From: Lunularia cruciata
Taxonomy: Eukaryota; Streptophyta; Marchantiopsida; Lunulariales; Lunulariaceae
Reading direction: 5' to 3'
NCBI GenBank assembly: GCA_948567375.1
Contig: OX419760.1
Span: forward strand, 11,780,001 to 11,844,000
DNA length: 64,000 nt
Shown: positions 46,701 through 58,183 of the stretch, in pieces
How the letters are laid out: every line of letters begins with the position of its first letter
How positions within the stretch are numbered: the first letter of the stretch is position 1
Notes under the pieces: model-generated
Database searches by the model: none
Told to the model about the DNA's origin: nothing
The model's input: only the letters and a program-made list of their open reading frames with translations
Position numbers and translations under genes: made by a program

Positions 46701-47125
46701 TATTTACTAGTTTCGGATGTTCAATGTATAATATTGACTTATTCTAAGATTTTACAACTCTACATTTCCAGTTCTTGATGCTGGTTCGTCAAACAGGGAC
46801 GATCATTTGTCCTGAAAAAAGTGGCCAGAAATTATTTTATCTGAGTGCCTACAAACACACATCGCTCAATGTACCTAGCTCCCTTTTAACATTGCAATAT
46901 AATGTCAGGTACTGATTTTTCAGCAAATTATCTCAGATACACAATGATACGGTACCCCGACTGAAGTGATCACATTATGTCATTCGGGTGGGATGTCGTG
47001 AAGTCATATTACAGAAACAGATGCTGATGGAGAGTACTAGATTGGACAGAAAACACAATTCTTCACTGCATAGCAGCATATTCAAATTATGGCGATAAGT
47101 ACTGTATTTTACATGGGACCTAAAT
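43758..47125. other. Intergenic region between the convergent ENODL genes
   Basis: No gene was recognised on either strand. It should hold both 3' UTRs. Small direct repeats are present: an imperfect pair (AGATTCTTCTACATGTGG and AGATTCCTGCACATGTCTGG) near 44268-44350, and CAATCGAATAT twice near 46050-46090. Open frames here are short and unrelated to known families. Confidence 0.5.
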
Positions 47126-48853
47126 CTACAGGAAGACCACGAGAGATGACATGACGCAAGCTACGACGAGCATCACGGCTTGTGTCAAAATCATGGGAGA
47201 GGAGGCCGACGGTGGCGGTGGCGGTGGCGTCGTCGGTGTCTTGGTGCTTGGACTAGTGGGTGTGGTCACGTTGGTGATTGGTAGCTGGGCCTCTGGTGCT
47301 GGGGCTGGTCCTTCAGGAACTGTGTTTTCACAAGTGGACAGACATCACAGCTTCTTTAGAGATGGAGTTCCGGAAGAAAAAGTGGACTACTACAAGGCAT
47401 ATCGAGTGCTAACTATCTACAGGATCAAAGTCTGGTAATATCAGCCTAAGGATAAAATTATGCAACGGTCTCTGAAATTCAAGGGAGAAATATCACCAAA
47501 TAGTTTCTACAAAACCTACTAAACAGAAACTAGACTAGCTTGAAAGCCAGAAATTCAAATGCGTTAGATTCCTACCAGGAGATTTCAGTTGGTAACGTGA
47601 AGGAACAAGCCTAAGCAGAAGGATGAGAATTGATCATGAATTCTAGGGGGATGCAACACTGCGGCTTGTCCCCGATAAAGAACTCCCTCTAGAATGAGAA
47701 CGTGGAATCCCTTTGCTCCATCTTGTCTCTACGGTTCTTACACTCATTTGTTCCCAGGAGCACAATTTGTGCAAGATGTTTCACTTTTGGTGTTCCTATG
47801 TAGCTTTAGTAGTGCCGGGTCCGACCTTTATCTGCGGACCTCCCCATTCCTTAGACTTCTAACAAATTTTCTGCTTATTCAATAAGCCTACTGGACGTTC
47901 GCTCACTTTTTAAATCTGACTTACTGAGTAATAAAGCAATAGAGCCTAGGCCGTGAGCCAGTTCTGATCAATGGGTTGCTCGTCCAAACTAGATGGAAAG
48001 GACACCAGGGCTATACTTCGATGTATCTAGATCTGAAGTATCGAAGACGATCGAGTTTCTAGATTGTTCTGAATTATCTGCTGCCAGTTGAATGTTATCA
48101 ATTCTTTATTAACACAATCATCGAGTGGTAAGTCAATGCGACCGAGGAGACTAATTCTTACCAACAACTTGAGTGATAAGTAACTCGGGGTCGACAGCGT
48201 AGAGGTGGAATTTCTGGCCTTGATGGCAAAACATGGCGCTGGCGAACTCATAGTGACCCTCTGCTGTTAAGATCCACTGTATTGTACATTCCAGTGTGAG
48301 AGTAGGCTTATTCTAACTTTAACTTTACAGAGCAATGCGAACAAAAGAAGATTTAGATTTTAATACGCACATCTATAATCTATTTTCACTAAACATATGC
48401 ATAGGACCATGTACATACAATTGATCATACATACTTGAGAGGATCCAGCGGTGCCATTGTCAAGCATGAACCCTTGAGTGAAGTTGCAATTCTGCCATCC
48501 GTCGAATGTGTCGAAGGTATAGATGTTTTGCTTGTCTACAGTGTAGCTGAAAACTACAGGACAAATATGACCAAGCGAGAACAGATGTGAACATGAGGGA
48601 AAACCGAAGCTAAGGAATCAACCGTTACTGCATTGGTAGTTCATTGAAGATCTAATCAGAGTGCAAACGTACCTAGAACGTCATCCTTATAGAAGGTGTA
48701 TTTCTTGGCCCAAGCATCATAGTCTGCCTGTTCACCGCTGGTCTCATTAGTAAACGTCCATCCCAGTTCATCACCCACCATGTAAGTTTTTGCCCAAGCG
48801 ATCTGAGAAGCGACGCAAAGAGTCACGCAGAGTACGATCCATCTCGGTGCCAT
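47126..48853 (-). CDS. ENODL-2: early nodulin-like protein (phytocyanin fold), secreted, probably GPI-anchored; four exons
   Basis: Exons in reading order are 48853-48673, 48553-48435, 48276-48162 and 47319-47126, with GT-AG borders in phases 1, 0, 1 as in ENODL-1; the product is 202 aa. I start at ATG 48853 because it opens a good signal peptide (MAPRWIVLCVTLCVASQIAWA). The frame reaches an upstream ATG at 48988, which would bury that signal. Domain landmarks are YMVGDELGWTF, DYDAWAKKYTF, VFSYTVDKQNIYTF, GWQNCNF and MFCHQGQKFHLYAVD. Copper ligands are lost at the same three sites as in ENODL-1. Exon 4 encodes a Pro/Thr-rich stretch with six prolines in a row and a hydrophobic tail (AVMLVVACVMSSLVVFL), typical of a GPI-anchored protein. 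The last intron is 842 bp. The paralogues are convergent and 3.4 kb apart, most simply a local inverted duplication. Confidence 0.88.
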
Positions 48854-49061
48854 GGCTGGCAAGCTGGAAATTTGCTGCACCTGTTCTACTGAGAACAAGT
48901 AACAGCGGTTCCTGATTGACGTAACAAGTGAAGCTAGATTAAGTCGAGTACCAATTCTTCTCTGTGTTGCAGACTTCGTCCAGAGCATAATCCTGGAGAC
49001 TGGTGCTCAGATGTTCAATTGAGAGAAATTATGGAGATATATGAATTGCCAAGAGCTCGCT
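48854..49061 (-). promoter_or_regulatory. 5' leader of ENODL-2
   Basis: This is the region between the TATA box and the ATG at 48853. A transcript starting about 30 bases past the TATA box would have a 5' UTR near 180 bases. Confidence 0.45.
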
Positions 49062-49071
49062 TTATATAAGG
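49062..49071 (-). promoter_or_regulatory. TATA box of ENODL-2
   Basis: The minus strand reads CTTATATAAA, about 210 bases upstream of the ENODL-2 ATG. It is the only strong TATA sequence in this neighbourhood. Confidence 0.6.
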
Positions 49072-50744
49072 AAGGCGGAACTACATTATTCTATTCGATA
49101 TCGGTAATATCTGTCAAACCTCATCCTGTTGGCGCGGCAAGCATGCCTAGTAATGCACGAAGTTTAGGCAGCAAATCCCGCTTGTGAGTGTGGGTCCGGT
49201 CCCTTATGCGTCTTGAACGTGCTCTCTCCTATCCTGAGATGCCGGCTGATGGACGAGTTCTTGCTCTGCTTTCGCGTACGATAAGTTGCCGCTTATTTCG
49301 ATACAGTAAGGAGAACTGAGCAATTTCAAAAACCGAGAACGCACTTTGACCGCACGCGTGGAATTCGGCGTAGTGGCAATAACACCATATTGATACTTGA
49401 TGGAATGTAGCAATGCTGTTCTTACGTTTCTGTATCTTCCATTTAGTATTTGGCAGCACTCACGGAGCTGTGTCCATTGCATAAACTGTTTGAGAGAAGG
49501 TTGCTGCGTGAAGTGCGCAAGACTTGGAACTCACATGCAAGTTTGTCCCGTCTTCTATATGTGCAGTGTGAACGTTCCCGGTTTCTTAGAGGACCTTTCA
49601 TGGAGGTCGAATGCTCTTGGGTGGACGTGCCTATCGCGTTGGAGCACTCCCATGTCTCGTGAATCACATTCTAAACCACCAGTTATGCCAACAGTAACAG
49701 TTCAACCTAGCCAAAAAAATTCAAGGTACTGTGCTCAAGTTCTGAGTCTGGATTTGCCATCGGATTTTCCAACCTGCTGAAACGATTCGTACCTTCGAAT
49801 AGGGTGATGCTACACTGACATTCAGTACCATGTTTTCAGTCCCGCCGCGTTATGTTGCCATTAAGTAGGTCAATTTGTTCTCCCGCCTGGCGACTTTGAA
49901 GAAACGGAAGTGAGGCTACATGGCATACTCTCTCCACATTTATGCAATCAAGCGTGAAACTTCGGGTTTTAGTTCTCGATGTCCAAAAGTGAGTCAGTGG
50001 AAGAGGCAAATTAGATCTAATGTTATTCACTTCAGATGCTAACAAGATGATGAGAAGACGAGGCAATTCAAGTCTCGAGTGTGGCCATTTTGACCGACCT
50101 CTTAGAAGAAACTGGCAGCATTTATCGTTCCACTTTTCGAAGGCCATGATCTTGCAACGTATTAATGTCGTTCTTATCTTTGATTTTCTAACTCCAAGAT
50201 CTTAAAGCATGTGTCTCGTTACACTGGAAAGTATAATCCATTTCCCGATAGGATAAGGCTAGGAATTCAGCGTGAAGATCCGGTTTAAGGGATTAGGCAA
50301 CACTAAGAAAGACCACAGGAGACACCTTATTAGTGTAGGGGCCTTCAGGGAGATGCTTGTTCTTCACGAGTACTTTTGAAACCTGAATTGAGCGGAAAGG
50401 TTTGCAATGGTGAAGTCCCACGAATAGATAAGATACTGAGGAGAATCAATCAATCTACCAAGATCGTCCAATGGGACATATACTAAACCTTCTGTCTATA
50501 CCTTTGTTAGCGATGCTTGAGGGTGTTTAGCAACTGCACAGTCGAGTTAGTGAGAATTGGATAATTCAAACACCCCGGCCAAAGAAATTCTGAGCAAACC
50601 AATTTCTAAACATTAATTCTTTACCGGGTAGGTATAATCCATAAAAGTGAAAGCTGTAATTGCATTCTTAAGAAAAAGCTACACATTTCTCCGTGTTCAT
50701 GACCTTGTTTAAAACTGTCTTGAAACTAATGTAAATCTGCACAT
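49072..50744. other. Distal upstream region of ENODL-2; no gene seen
   Basis: This is CpG-containing, non-repeat-like DNA. Frames up to 127 codons occur on both strands over 49200-49780 and overlap one another without a recognisable domain. I assign none. Confidence 0.4.
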
Positions 50745-51081
50745 TAATTATCGAGGGAAACTTACCAAAATACCCCTATAAGCTGCAAAAATTACAAAAA
50801 TACTCTCTAGGTTCAAAAATTACACTTACTACCACGTGGCTATGGTTGTATCAATTACGGTCAGATTTACAATACGACCACTTCCCATTCAAAGTTGTTG
50901 ATAATGACAAAGCTGCTATCATATTGCGTCCCCTCCACAAGGCTTTGTTGATATGTGGCTTCCATGCTCGCGTTATAGAAGAGCTAGCAAGAATGCACTG
51001 CAACGGTGCTTGTGAATGGTGTGTGTATGAGGGACTGCGAAGGAATAGAGAAACAAGAGAAACGAACAGTTTGAACTTGTA

Positions 51082-51171
51082 AGGTACAGTTCTGCACAGT
51101 GAGAAAAAGACGAGAAAAAGACGAGAAAAAGACAACCACGTAGAACACATGAAGGATGGGAAGACCCCATC
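51082..51171 (-). repeat. Non-LTR 3' tail block with short tandem repeat
   Basis: Three copies of GAGAAAAAGAC abut a 36-base block shared with 40681-40717. The minus-strand frames of both copies read GVFPSFMCSTW. The block is the 3' untranslated or terminal region of the non-LTR family. Confidence 0.5.
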
Positions 51172-51360
51172 AAAGCTCACATTGGGAGACAAAAGAGGTA
51201 AATGGAACTAGGTTCCAATGGTGTCGGTATGAGAAATCTGCCATACCGCACCTAATATGTCTAAGCTATTTAGGTCAGAAGGTCTAAAAACTACTAGAGC
51301 ATCCAAAGAAACATCACCTAGTGTGATTGCTTTCCTATGGATTGTACCAACCAATGTTCT

Positions 51361-51830
51361 CTAGAGAGCAATGGACACATACTGTCTAAAGTATGTTGTA
51401 AAGTATGAGAGTGAGAGTGATTCTCCTTGACATCTAATATGATAAGCTCTCGTGCATTCTCTAACAAATGTGTCAAATGCCGTGTCCATCACTCCATATA
51501 ACTCCAAGGCTAGAGGAACAAAGAGGTGACCTTGTTGCATACCCCTATACTTAGGAGACCTTGCATGTTGCTGCTCCACTCGCCGCCCATCCAAGGGGAT
51601 GAGTAATCAATCCCTCCAAAACTGCATCATGTGTAGGGTTTGTAACCACAACATCCACCACTGTCAGTTGATCATCATAGACCAAGTATAAGTCTGCTCT
51701 TACACATGTCATTTGCAAAGCATACAAATGCTCCCTCCAAGCAAGTTATCCACTCACTTGTGCCCTAGCAGACACTACATCCCTGATGGCATCATGTGTA
51801 GCTATCCTCTGTCCTCCAAAAAGATACTAT
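51361..51830 (-). pseudogene. Restriction-like endonuclease tail of a non-LTR retrotransposon, decayed
   Basis: Minus-strand frames read GGQRIATHDAIRDVV, then RADLYLVYDDQLTVVDVVV, then KYRGMQQGHLFVPLALELYG and YFRQYVSIAL. The order DL..DD..VVDVVV..K.KY matches the PD-(D/E)XK core of site-specific non-LTR elements. It is the same domain as 39250-39493. It begins abruptly at the GGAGGACAGAGG junction near 51825, so it is 5' truncated. Confidence 0.6.
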
Positions 51831-52171
51831 GGGTATTACAAGGGTACTTTTAGAGGTATTCTGGTAAGTTTCCTAATTATCAAACACAAAGAGCACTAAA
51901 ATATACTCAAAACACTTCCTTTGATTATATCTAATTACATGAAATGAAGAATGGATTACTTGCTAGTATGAGACACTATATCCCTTATGGCATCATGGGT
52001 AGTTATCCTCTGTCCTCCAAAAGACACTATGGGTATTACAAGGGTACTTTTAGAGGTATTTTGGTAAGTTTCCTAATTATCAAACACAAAGAGCACTAAA
52101 ATATACTCAAAACACTTCCTTTCATTATATCTAATTACATGAAATGAAGAATGGATTACTTGCTAGTATGC
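51771..52171. repeat. 200-bp tandem duplication
   Basis: Unit 1 (51771-51970) and unit 2 (51971-52171) share almost every base, for example TATGGGTATTACAAGGGTAC and ATGGATTACTTGCTAGTATG. Differences include one extra A in unit 1 and a few substitutions. The duplication includes the right inverted end of the possible TIR element and a short piece of the non-LTR fragment. Confidence 0.85.
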
Positions 52172-53036
52172 AAGTTCTAAACTAATGAAACACTTAGATA
52201 TGCTACTTGGCTTTGTTCATTTCTAGACTGCTGCTCTTGAGCAGTGCTCAAGAACTTCTAGACTATGGTGCTAGCATCTTAATGGAATGGAACTTTTTTT
52301 AGTAAAACATCAGACCTATTTATAAGCATTGGGTGCTCTAACTCTAACTAGTGCATTGTAGGGTGCTTCCCAACTTCTATAGTATATAGTAATACTTGTA
52401 CCAACCTTAGCTACCACATGCCACATATACTACCATATGAAAAGCAATTTCAACCCTCACATGCATTGAAGAAATGATTGTACTCTAATTAAAAATTTTA
52501 ATTTATGAAATTATCTCTTGATAAAGCTTTATAAAAAAGATGCAATCTTTTTTGTTGGTGTTGATATAGCTGAAAAATTTCTCTTGTTTCTCTTGTTGCT
52601 CTCTCATGTAGTGATATTGGATCTTTATGTGCATTGTTTGCTTATAGAATACTAGTTTCACTAGCTTGATAGCACTTTGATTGTAATTGTACACTAGAGT
52701 TGGACAATCTTGTTCAAACTACAGTACCTTAAGTGACTTGTCAAGCCATATTGCTTCCTTGGTAGCTAAATATGCTGCTATATACTATGCTTCTATAGTA
52801 GAAGTAATTGTGAATTTTTTTGTTGTTCTTGAATGCTCCAAGCTCACGAAGAAGTTATTAAACTTCAGGTTCTAGTTCATTGAAGCTTGCTTCAAGCTAT
52901 AAAGGCTCTTTAGCAATCTGAAAAGACTCTTCTACTTTTCAACTTCTTTTTATCCTTATGACTACTCCATCTCCTCATAAATATCTCCATTAAGACAAGC
53001 TATCTTGGTATTAAATTGAGCTATCTCTTTGTCTTT
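52172..53036 (-). mobile_element. Copia remnant with internal deletion
   Basis: Minus-strand frames read IACLNGDIYEEME (the RT AFLNGDL motif), LLKSLYSLKQAS, then jump directly to TSTIEA.YIAAYLATKEAIWL and NQSAIKLVKLVFYKQT..HIKIQYHYMREQ of RNase H. The YVDD segment between them is deleted. A probable LTR lies at about 52172-52460 (TATA-like TATAAATAGG on the minus strand). The D element at 53037 cuts its upstream end. Confidence 0.7.
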
Positions 53037-54708
53037 TGTCATGCCATTTGTAGCGTCGCACCTTGATTGCTCGGACTCTAGAGTAGTAGTGTTGGTAGTC
53101 AAGAGTATTTTGGTAGTTACTCATAGACTACTTGTTGACGGTCAGCTTTTTTGTTTGGGATATTGACTATATAGTTGGGTTTATTGTCACTTAGCACTAT
53201 TCGCACCGTTGGGTGTGCCGTCAATGGGACCATTAGGGTTTGAGACCTAGCTCAAGTCCAAGGGGTATACTTTCAAAGTGTAGCTCTAGAGAGCTCACTT
53301 CTTTGACATTGAGCCTTCAAGTTCCTGGCTATGGTGGACAGAGGCTGGCAAGCATCATCTAGATTCTCTTAGCTAGAGTGGGTGTGGTTTGGCTGTAATC
53401 AATGCCGAGTTGTTGGTAGATTATTGAGTGATATATCAAGTACTGATCTGATTGAGTTTGATTCAAGTTGTGTATACAAACTGATTACACCAAAGAAGTG
53501 AGGTTAGGGGGAAATTGGATGCAGGGACTGAAGGTGTTGGTGGTATCTCCAAGCCTTGCTGATCATTGGTAGCTCAATCGTGGTCTTAAGTTTACTTGAG
53601 AGTGATTTTGTGTGCAAAAGGTCTTTGAATTGATGTAAATTTGGTAGTGAGGTAGATGATGTACAAAAATTTTGAGCAAAGAGAAGCAATTTTAAAGCAA
53701 TAGTTGTGATTTTGAGCTTAGGAGTGAAAGTAGGACCAATTTGGTGCAAGTTGAGCTCAAAAAAGTGAAATTGAAGGTGGAGTTGGGAACCTATCCCCAT
53801 GAATTTGTAATTTGGAGAACCCATCATTTCAATTTGGCTTGAATGCAGAGTTAGTGGAGGATTTGGCAATCAGCCAAATTTAGGGATTTATATTAGATTT
53901 TACATCAGATTTTTGATGGATTTTACATCAAATTTGGCCAAATTTGGAGGATTTTTGCCAGATTTAGAAAGGGTTGAAGTGGCAGATTTTGGCTTGAAAT
54001 GGAGGAGCTTGGCCAGATTTGGAAAGGGTTCAAAGTGGCAAGAAGAAAGGATGCACTTGGCATTTAGAGGCTTTGAGGCATGGTGTTGTGGGCTATAAGA
54101 GGCTACAAAGGCCTAGAAGGGCCAGCAAGTCAACTCGTTGGCGTGATGCTAGCTAGTTTAGAGTAGATTTTTGTCATTGTTTGGCAAAATCTACCCACCC
54201 TGCTAGATTGTGCACAATAGAGTTTGACCCCTAGATCTTTGGTTCTTAGATTGGTGCCCTAGCCAACTGGTCCACCCTCACTTGTTGTCATAGTGATTGT
54301 TCCACTATTATCTATACACTTGTAGCTTTGGCTAGGAGAGATAGTTTGATCCCATCCTTGGTGATCTTGGTAGCTTAGGAAATAGATAACTTATATTATA
54401 TCATATGCCAAATGGTGGCAAAGTAAGTCTAATGTTGATTTATGAGATGGAAGTTTTTTTTAAAGATTTTTTTTGATTGGACCACCTCCATTCTTTGCTT
54501 CTTGTTTGTGCACCATGTTTGTATGAGATGCCCTAACTTTATAGCGTTGGTTCTCTAGTGTGCTCTTGGTAGTGAGTTAGTCAGACTACCTATGTTTCTC
54601 TCTAGTGAGGCAAAAAGTGATGACTTGCAGACTATGAGAGTGCGTGTTGTGATGGTAGGTTATAGGTTGCCTTTTCCCTCTAGTGTATTTATCGTGGTTA
54701 GAGCTACA
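53037..54708 (+). repeat. Family D 5' LTR, third copy
   Basis: It begins TGTCATGCCATTTGTAGCG and ends GAGCTACA; about 1.67 kb. It matches 31346-32951 and the nested LTR at 24956-27500. It supplies the uninterrupted sequence for the copia insertion site (GATGGTAGGTTATAGG near 54653-54668). Confidence 0.78.
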
Positions 54709-56170
54709 TTATGGCTGATATTTGGTTGGTACGTTGGCACTTGGTGGTGTTGGCACTTGGTGGAGTACTTGTGGTGGTTATAGTTATGAGTTGCAGTTCC
54801 TGGTTACTTCGTCACGTTGGAGTTCTTTGAGGATTCTAGCGGAGATAGCATTGCAGTACACAATTGGTTTACCCAAAGGAGCGTTTGTTATCTAGAGTGT
54901 GCTCAAGGAGGAGATTGACTCTAAGTCAGATTTTTAACATAAGAGCTCATTTAGTTGAGAGTGCACTTGGTATGTCTGCACCATTGTTGTGGGACATGGA
55001 CAAGATTTATGGGGCCTCCAAGGGCCCCAAGCATTACTTTGGTAGAATGGGTACCATTGAGTTAGATGACTTCATCTAAGAGTTTGATAGTTGGTGTGAT
55101 CGGCAACAGATTATGGAACTTGACTTTGTTCACACCCTTCATGGCATGAAAAGGGTTATTTCAACACTTGGAGGGTTTGTTGATGGATGAACACCATGAG
55201 TTTAGAAGAGCTCACTAGAGGAGATTGAGCTATAGAGATAGTATTGGTCTCCAAACTATATCTCCATTACTTCAAGCTCAGTTTCTAGGGGTAGATTGGC
55301 AATACCCACAAGTTCTAGCTCTAGTAGCATTCATGGATCTCTTGAAGATGGTGCTATTATGAGTGGAGGTACTACTACATGAGGTGGTTTAGTGTCGGGG
55401 TTTAATCCCATGGTGGAGTTCTTCTAGTGTTTGAGGCAGAACTACCAAGGAGTGTGGATTGACAAACTAAGGAGCTTGCAAGAGCTCTAGTAGAAGGTTG
55501 GAAAGAGCCTACGTGAGGCATACACTTTCATGAGATGGCTGATCAATTTTACTCAAGGAGTTGTTGAGGCCCAAGCAGTCTAGTTTTGGTATGGGATAAT
55601 ATACAAGGAGTTGCAATGTAGAGTTCATGATGCTACATTGTTATATGCTACTTTGCCTACTTTGGCAATGGTCTTTGGTTTGGCTGAGCGTATTGAGCTC
55701 AACATGGTGGAGGAGAGAGTGGTGACATCTGGATTTGGAAGGGAGACCTCATCCACAATTGTTACTTCTTCCAAAGTGCACCATGTCATGTTGGTTTTCA
55801 AGGATAAGATGAACAATCCAAATCCTATGGAGCAAGTGGAAGACCTACTATAGCTAGACCCTTACTTTCACTTTTGGGTAAGCAGTAGCTAGTGAGTGGT
55901 GGTGTTGCTTGTTGGACTTGTGGTGGACCTCACCATAGGAGAGAGTGCTCTCAAGGCAGTGGACTTGATACCTCTAGTGCATCATAGCCAACATAAAGAT
56001 AGTGTGAGCATTGCCATAGATTTGTCACACTAGTGAGCAATGCTTTGACCTACACCCAAAGTTACAGAGTGGTAGACTTGTTATGGCAGGTGGTAGAGGA
56101 GCTCCAAGTCATGGAGGACAAGGTGGTAGAGGTGGTGGTAGAAGGTCCACACGTAGTAGGGGTGCAATAC
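54709..56170 (+). pseudogene. Family D leader and gag, third copy, decayed
   Basis: Gag frames are MDKIYGASKGPKHYFG (54864-55079), LRQNYQGVWI and LREAYTFMRWL (stops between), and an 80-codon open block ending VEDLL (55611-55853). Two knuckles follow: CWTCGGPHHRREC near 55909-55947 and CEHCHRF.. near 56008, the second shifted out of frame. The sequence then runs to the family-A insertion at 56171 and resumes at 63980. Confidence 0.7.
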
Positions 56171-56862
56171 TATACCACCCATTTGTGCATGTGTGTGGTA
56201 TTGTGATATTTAGCTTGGTATTACAAGTACTTGAGAGATATTAGTTATATAGAGATAAAGGATGGTCCTACATTAGTCATGATTAGCTAAAGTTAGTCAT
56301 AGCTAAGATAGAGGGGACCTTACTTTAGAGGAAGTGGAAAAGATGACCACCACTATTTTGGATTCTAGTGTGTTGACTTGGTATTATTCCTAGGTGTTTG
56401 ACTTTGAGGAAAGAGTTGAGAACTCTTGGGCCTGCAAGCCTTTTTGTTTTGGATTCTTCTCTAGTCTAAGGATAGCCCATGTGAATGAATCCTTGACTTA
56501 GTGGTTGGGTCAAGATAAGATCATAGGCTAGTGGAATATGCCTATGTGAATGGATATTCCTTTCTACTTTTTGACTTTATTTGATTTTTAGTCTAGTAAC
56601 TTGAGTTACTACGGTAATTAGTAACTTTGGTGCATAACTATTTCACAAGTATATAAACAAAAGGATGAGGAGGTACTCATCATCCTTTTATTTGTAACTA
56701 TCTCTGTCTCATTGAGTTCTCTAGTGAGCAATGTTTTGAGTCTTGGAGTGTTAGCCTTGGAGGAGTATGATGGAGTTGGGGTTCCTTGCCTTCTTAGTCC
56801 ATGGTACAGTACCATAATAGCCATTAGAGGTTCATCCTAAGTGAGAGACAAGTGGGCTCACA
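56171..56862 (+). repeat. 5' LTR of the decayed family-A element
   Basis: This 692-bp LTR pairs with 63291-63979 and ends GGCTCACA, followed by TTTT and the primer site TGGTTCC at 56867. Confidence 0.9.
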
Positions 56863-57714
56863 TTTTTGGTTCCGTCTTCGGGACCTCTCTAGAAGGTAAG
56901 ATAATGTTCCGCGTTCAATTCTACATTAGGCAAAAGGAGGCTATGAGAGCTTGCTTGGAGAGAACATTAGGAGAAGAAAGGGCTGAACTTATGTTAGAGA
57001 ACCAAGATTTATTTGTATACCCTGTAGTTCATTATGATGTCTTTGAAGTGATTTTGTACATTTTGTACACATGAGAGGATTTGGAGAGATTGTGTGAGGT
57101 GGATTGCAAATTTTGGGGATTAAGGTGATTTTGTGCAAAATCTCAAGTTTGAGATCTAGACTTGAAATTTCTACACATGATAGCATCCTTTAGTTATCAC
57201 ACTTAAAATTATTGTGAGAGCTATTATGTGCATTGGGCTAGAATTTTTGAAAGTTGATTGGGTAAACTGCTCCTGCAATTACATGCTCTTTGGAAAGTTG
57301 TAAAGAGTCTACTATTTCTTCAATTTTTAGTGGATTGTTGTGAAACTTTCAAAGAAAATTTAGTATGTTGTATCCTACATGTTGAACAAAAAATTAGAGA
57401 GAAGTCATTCTTGAGCAAGGAGTTATGAGTTTTTGAAGTGAGGGGGGTGGTTTTCATACCAAATCTGAAATTTGTGTGCTGAATAGAAAGGTCTCTACGC
57501 CAAATAACTTAATAGAAAGATCTGAAATTTTGCAGAGAGGGACACTCTAGAGTTATGCTCAAGTGTGAAAAATTTCAGAGGACTTTCAAATACTAGTTGA
57601 GAGATTTGAGTGAGATTGTGAGGAAGGGTCAATTCTGCATAGTTGAGATCTCATGCATGAGGAGTTTGAGAGCAACAAAAAGCATGTTTGAGTGTTTAGA
57701 TTCATCTTGGGAAC

Positions 57715-58183
57715 ATGGAGGGTCATCAAGAGTGGAAATTGAGACTATACAAAGTTCCCCAAGGGTTTGAGGTGATTTTAGGTGTGGATTTGAGGAAAAG
57801 AGAATTTACAATAGAATTTGAAGAGAGTGTTGAGAGGATCCAAAAACCTACACCACTTGGAAGAAAGAGTGAGTCTTAGTGCTTTCTTTGTGAAGAGGAG
57901 GGACATAATGCAAGTTCATGTCCATTGACCTTTGAAAGAATGAGATTGAGGGAAAGGAGAGGTTTACTTGACTTGGGTTTGCAGTGTTGGACCTTCTTCA
58001 CCAAGATTGTGAAGATCTAAGACAAAGGAGTTGTGTGAGGTTTGTGGAGTGGAAGGACTTCCAAAAGGACATGAGTGTAATGGAGTAATAGTGCTTTTGG
58101 AGACTTTGGTGAAGGATCTTGGAGAGAGTCTTAGTACAGCTACAGAAATACTACTACCTTCATCAGCTAGTTCTCAAGATTAG
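57715..58183 (+). pseudogene. Leader zinc-knuckle ORF of family A, broken copy
   Basis: It starts MEGHQEWKLRLYKVPQGFEV, parallel to the intact 8293-8766. An in-frame TAG (57877-57879) lies just before the knuckle CFLCEEEGHNASSC, which is otherwise intact. An insertion near 57985 shifts the frame. The second Cys cluster CEVCGVEGLPKGHEC is conserved. Conservation on both sides of the breaks supports a real protein ancestor. Confidence 0.65.

Larger units (their letters stand above)
50753..51873. mobile_element. Possible TIR element enclosing a non-LTR fragment
   Basis: GGAAACTTACCAAAATACC (50756-50774) faces its near-perfect inverse GGTATTCTGGTAAGTTTCC (51855-51873). An 8-bp direct repeat TAATTATC lies outside both (50745-50752 and 51874-51881), as expected for an hAT-like target duplication. 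No transposase was seen. The interior contains the non-LTR tail at 51361-51830 and the shared block at 51136-51171. Confidence 0.4.

Noticed and set aside
47151-47438. 95-codon Gly-rich open frame on the plus strand
   Set aside because: It lies opposite ENODL-2 exon 4; the Gly run is the complement of the poly-Pro stretch.
48854-48988. N-terminal extension of ENODL-2 to an upstream ATG
   Set aside because: It would bury the signal peptide that starts at 48853; ENODL-1 also begins directly with its signal peptide.
49204-49780. Overlapping frames of 70-127 codons on both strands
   Set aside because: No domain, no consistent strand and no splice structure; probably chance in GC-richer DNA.
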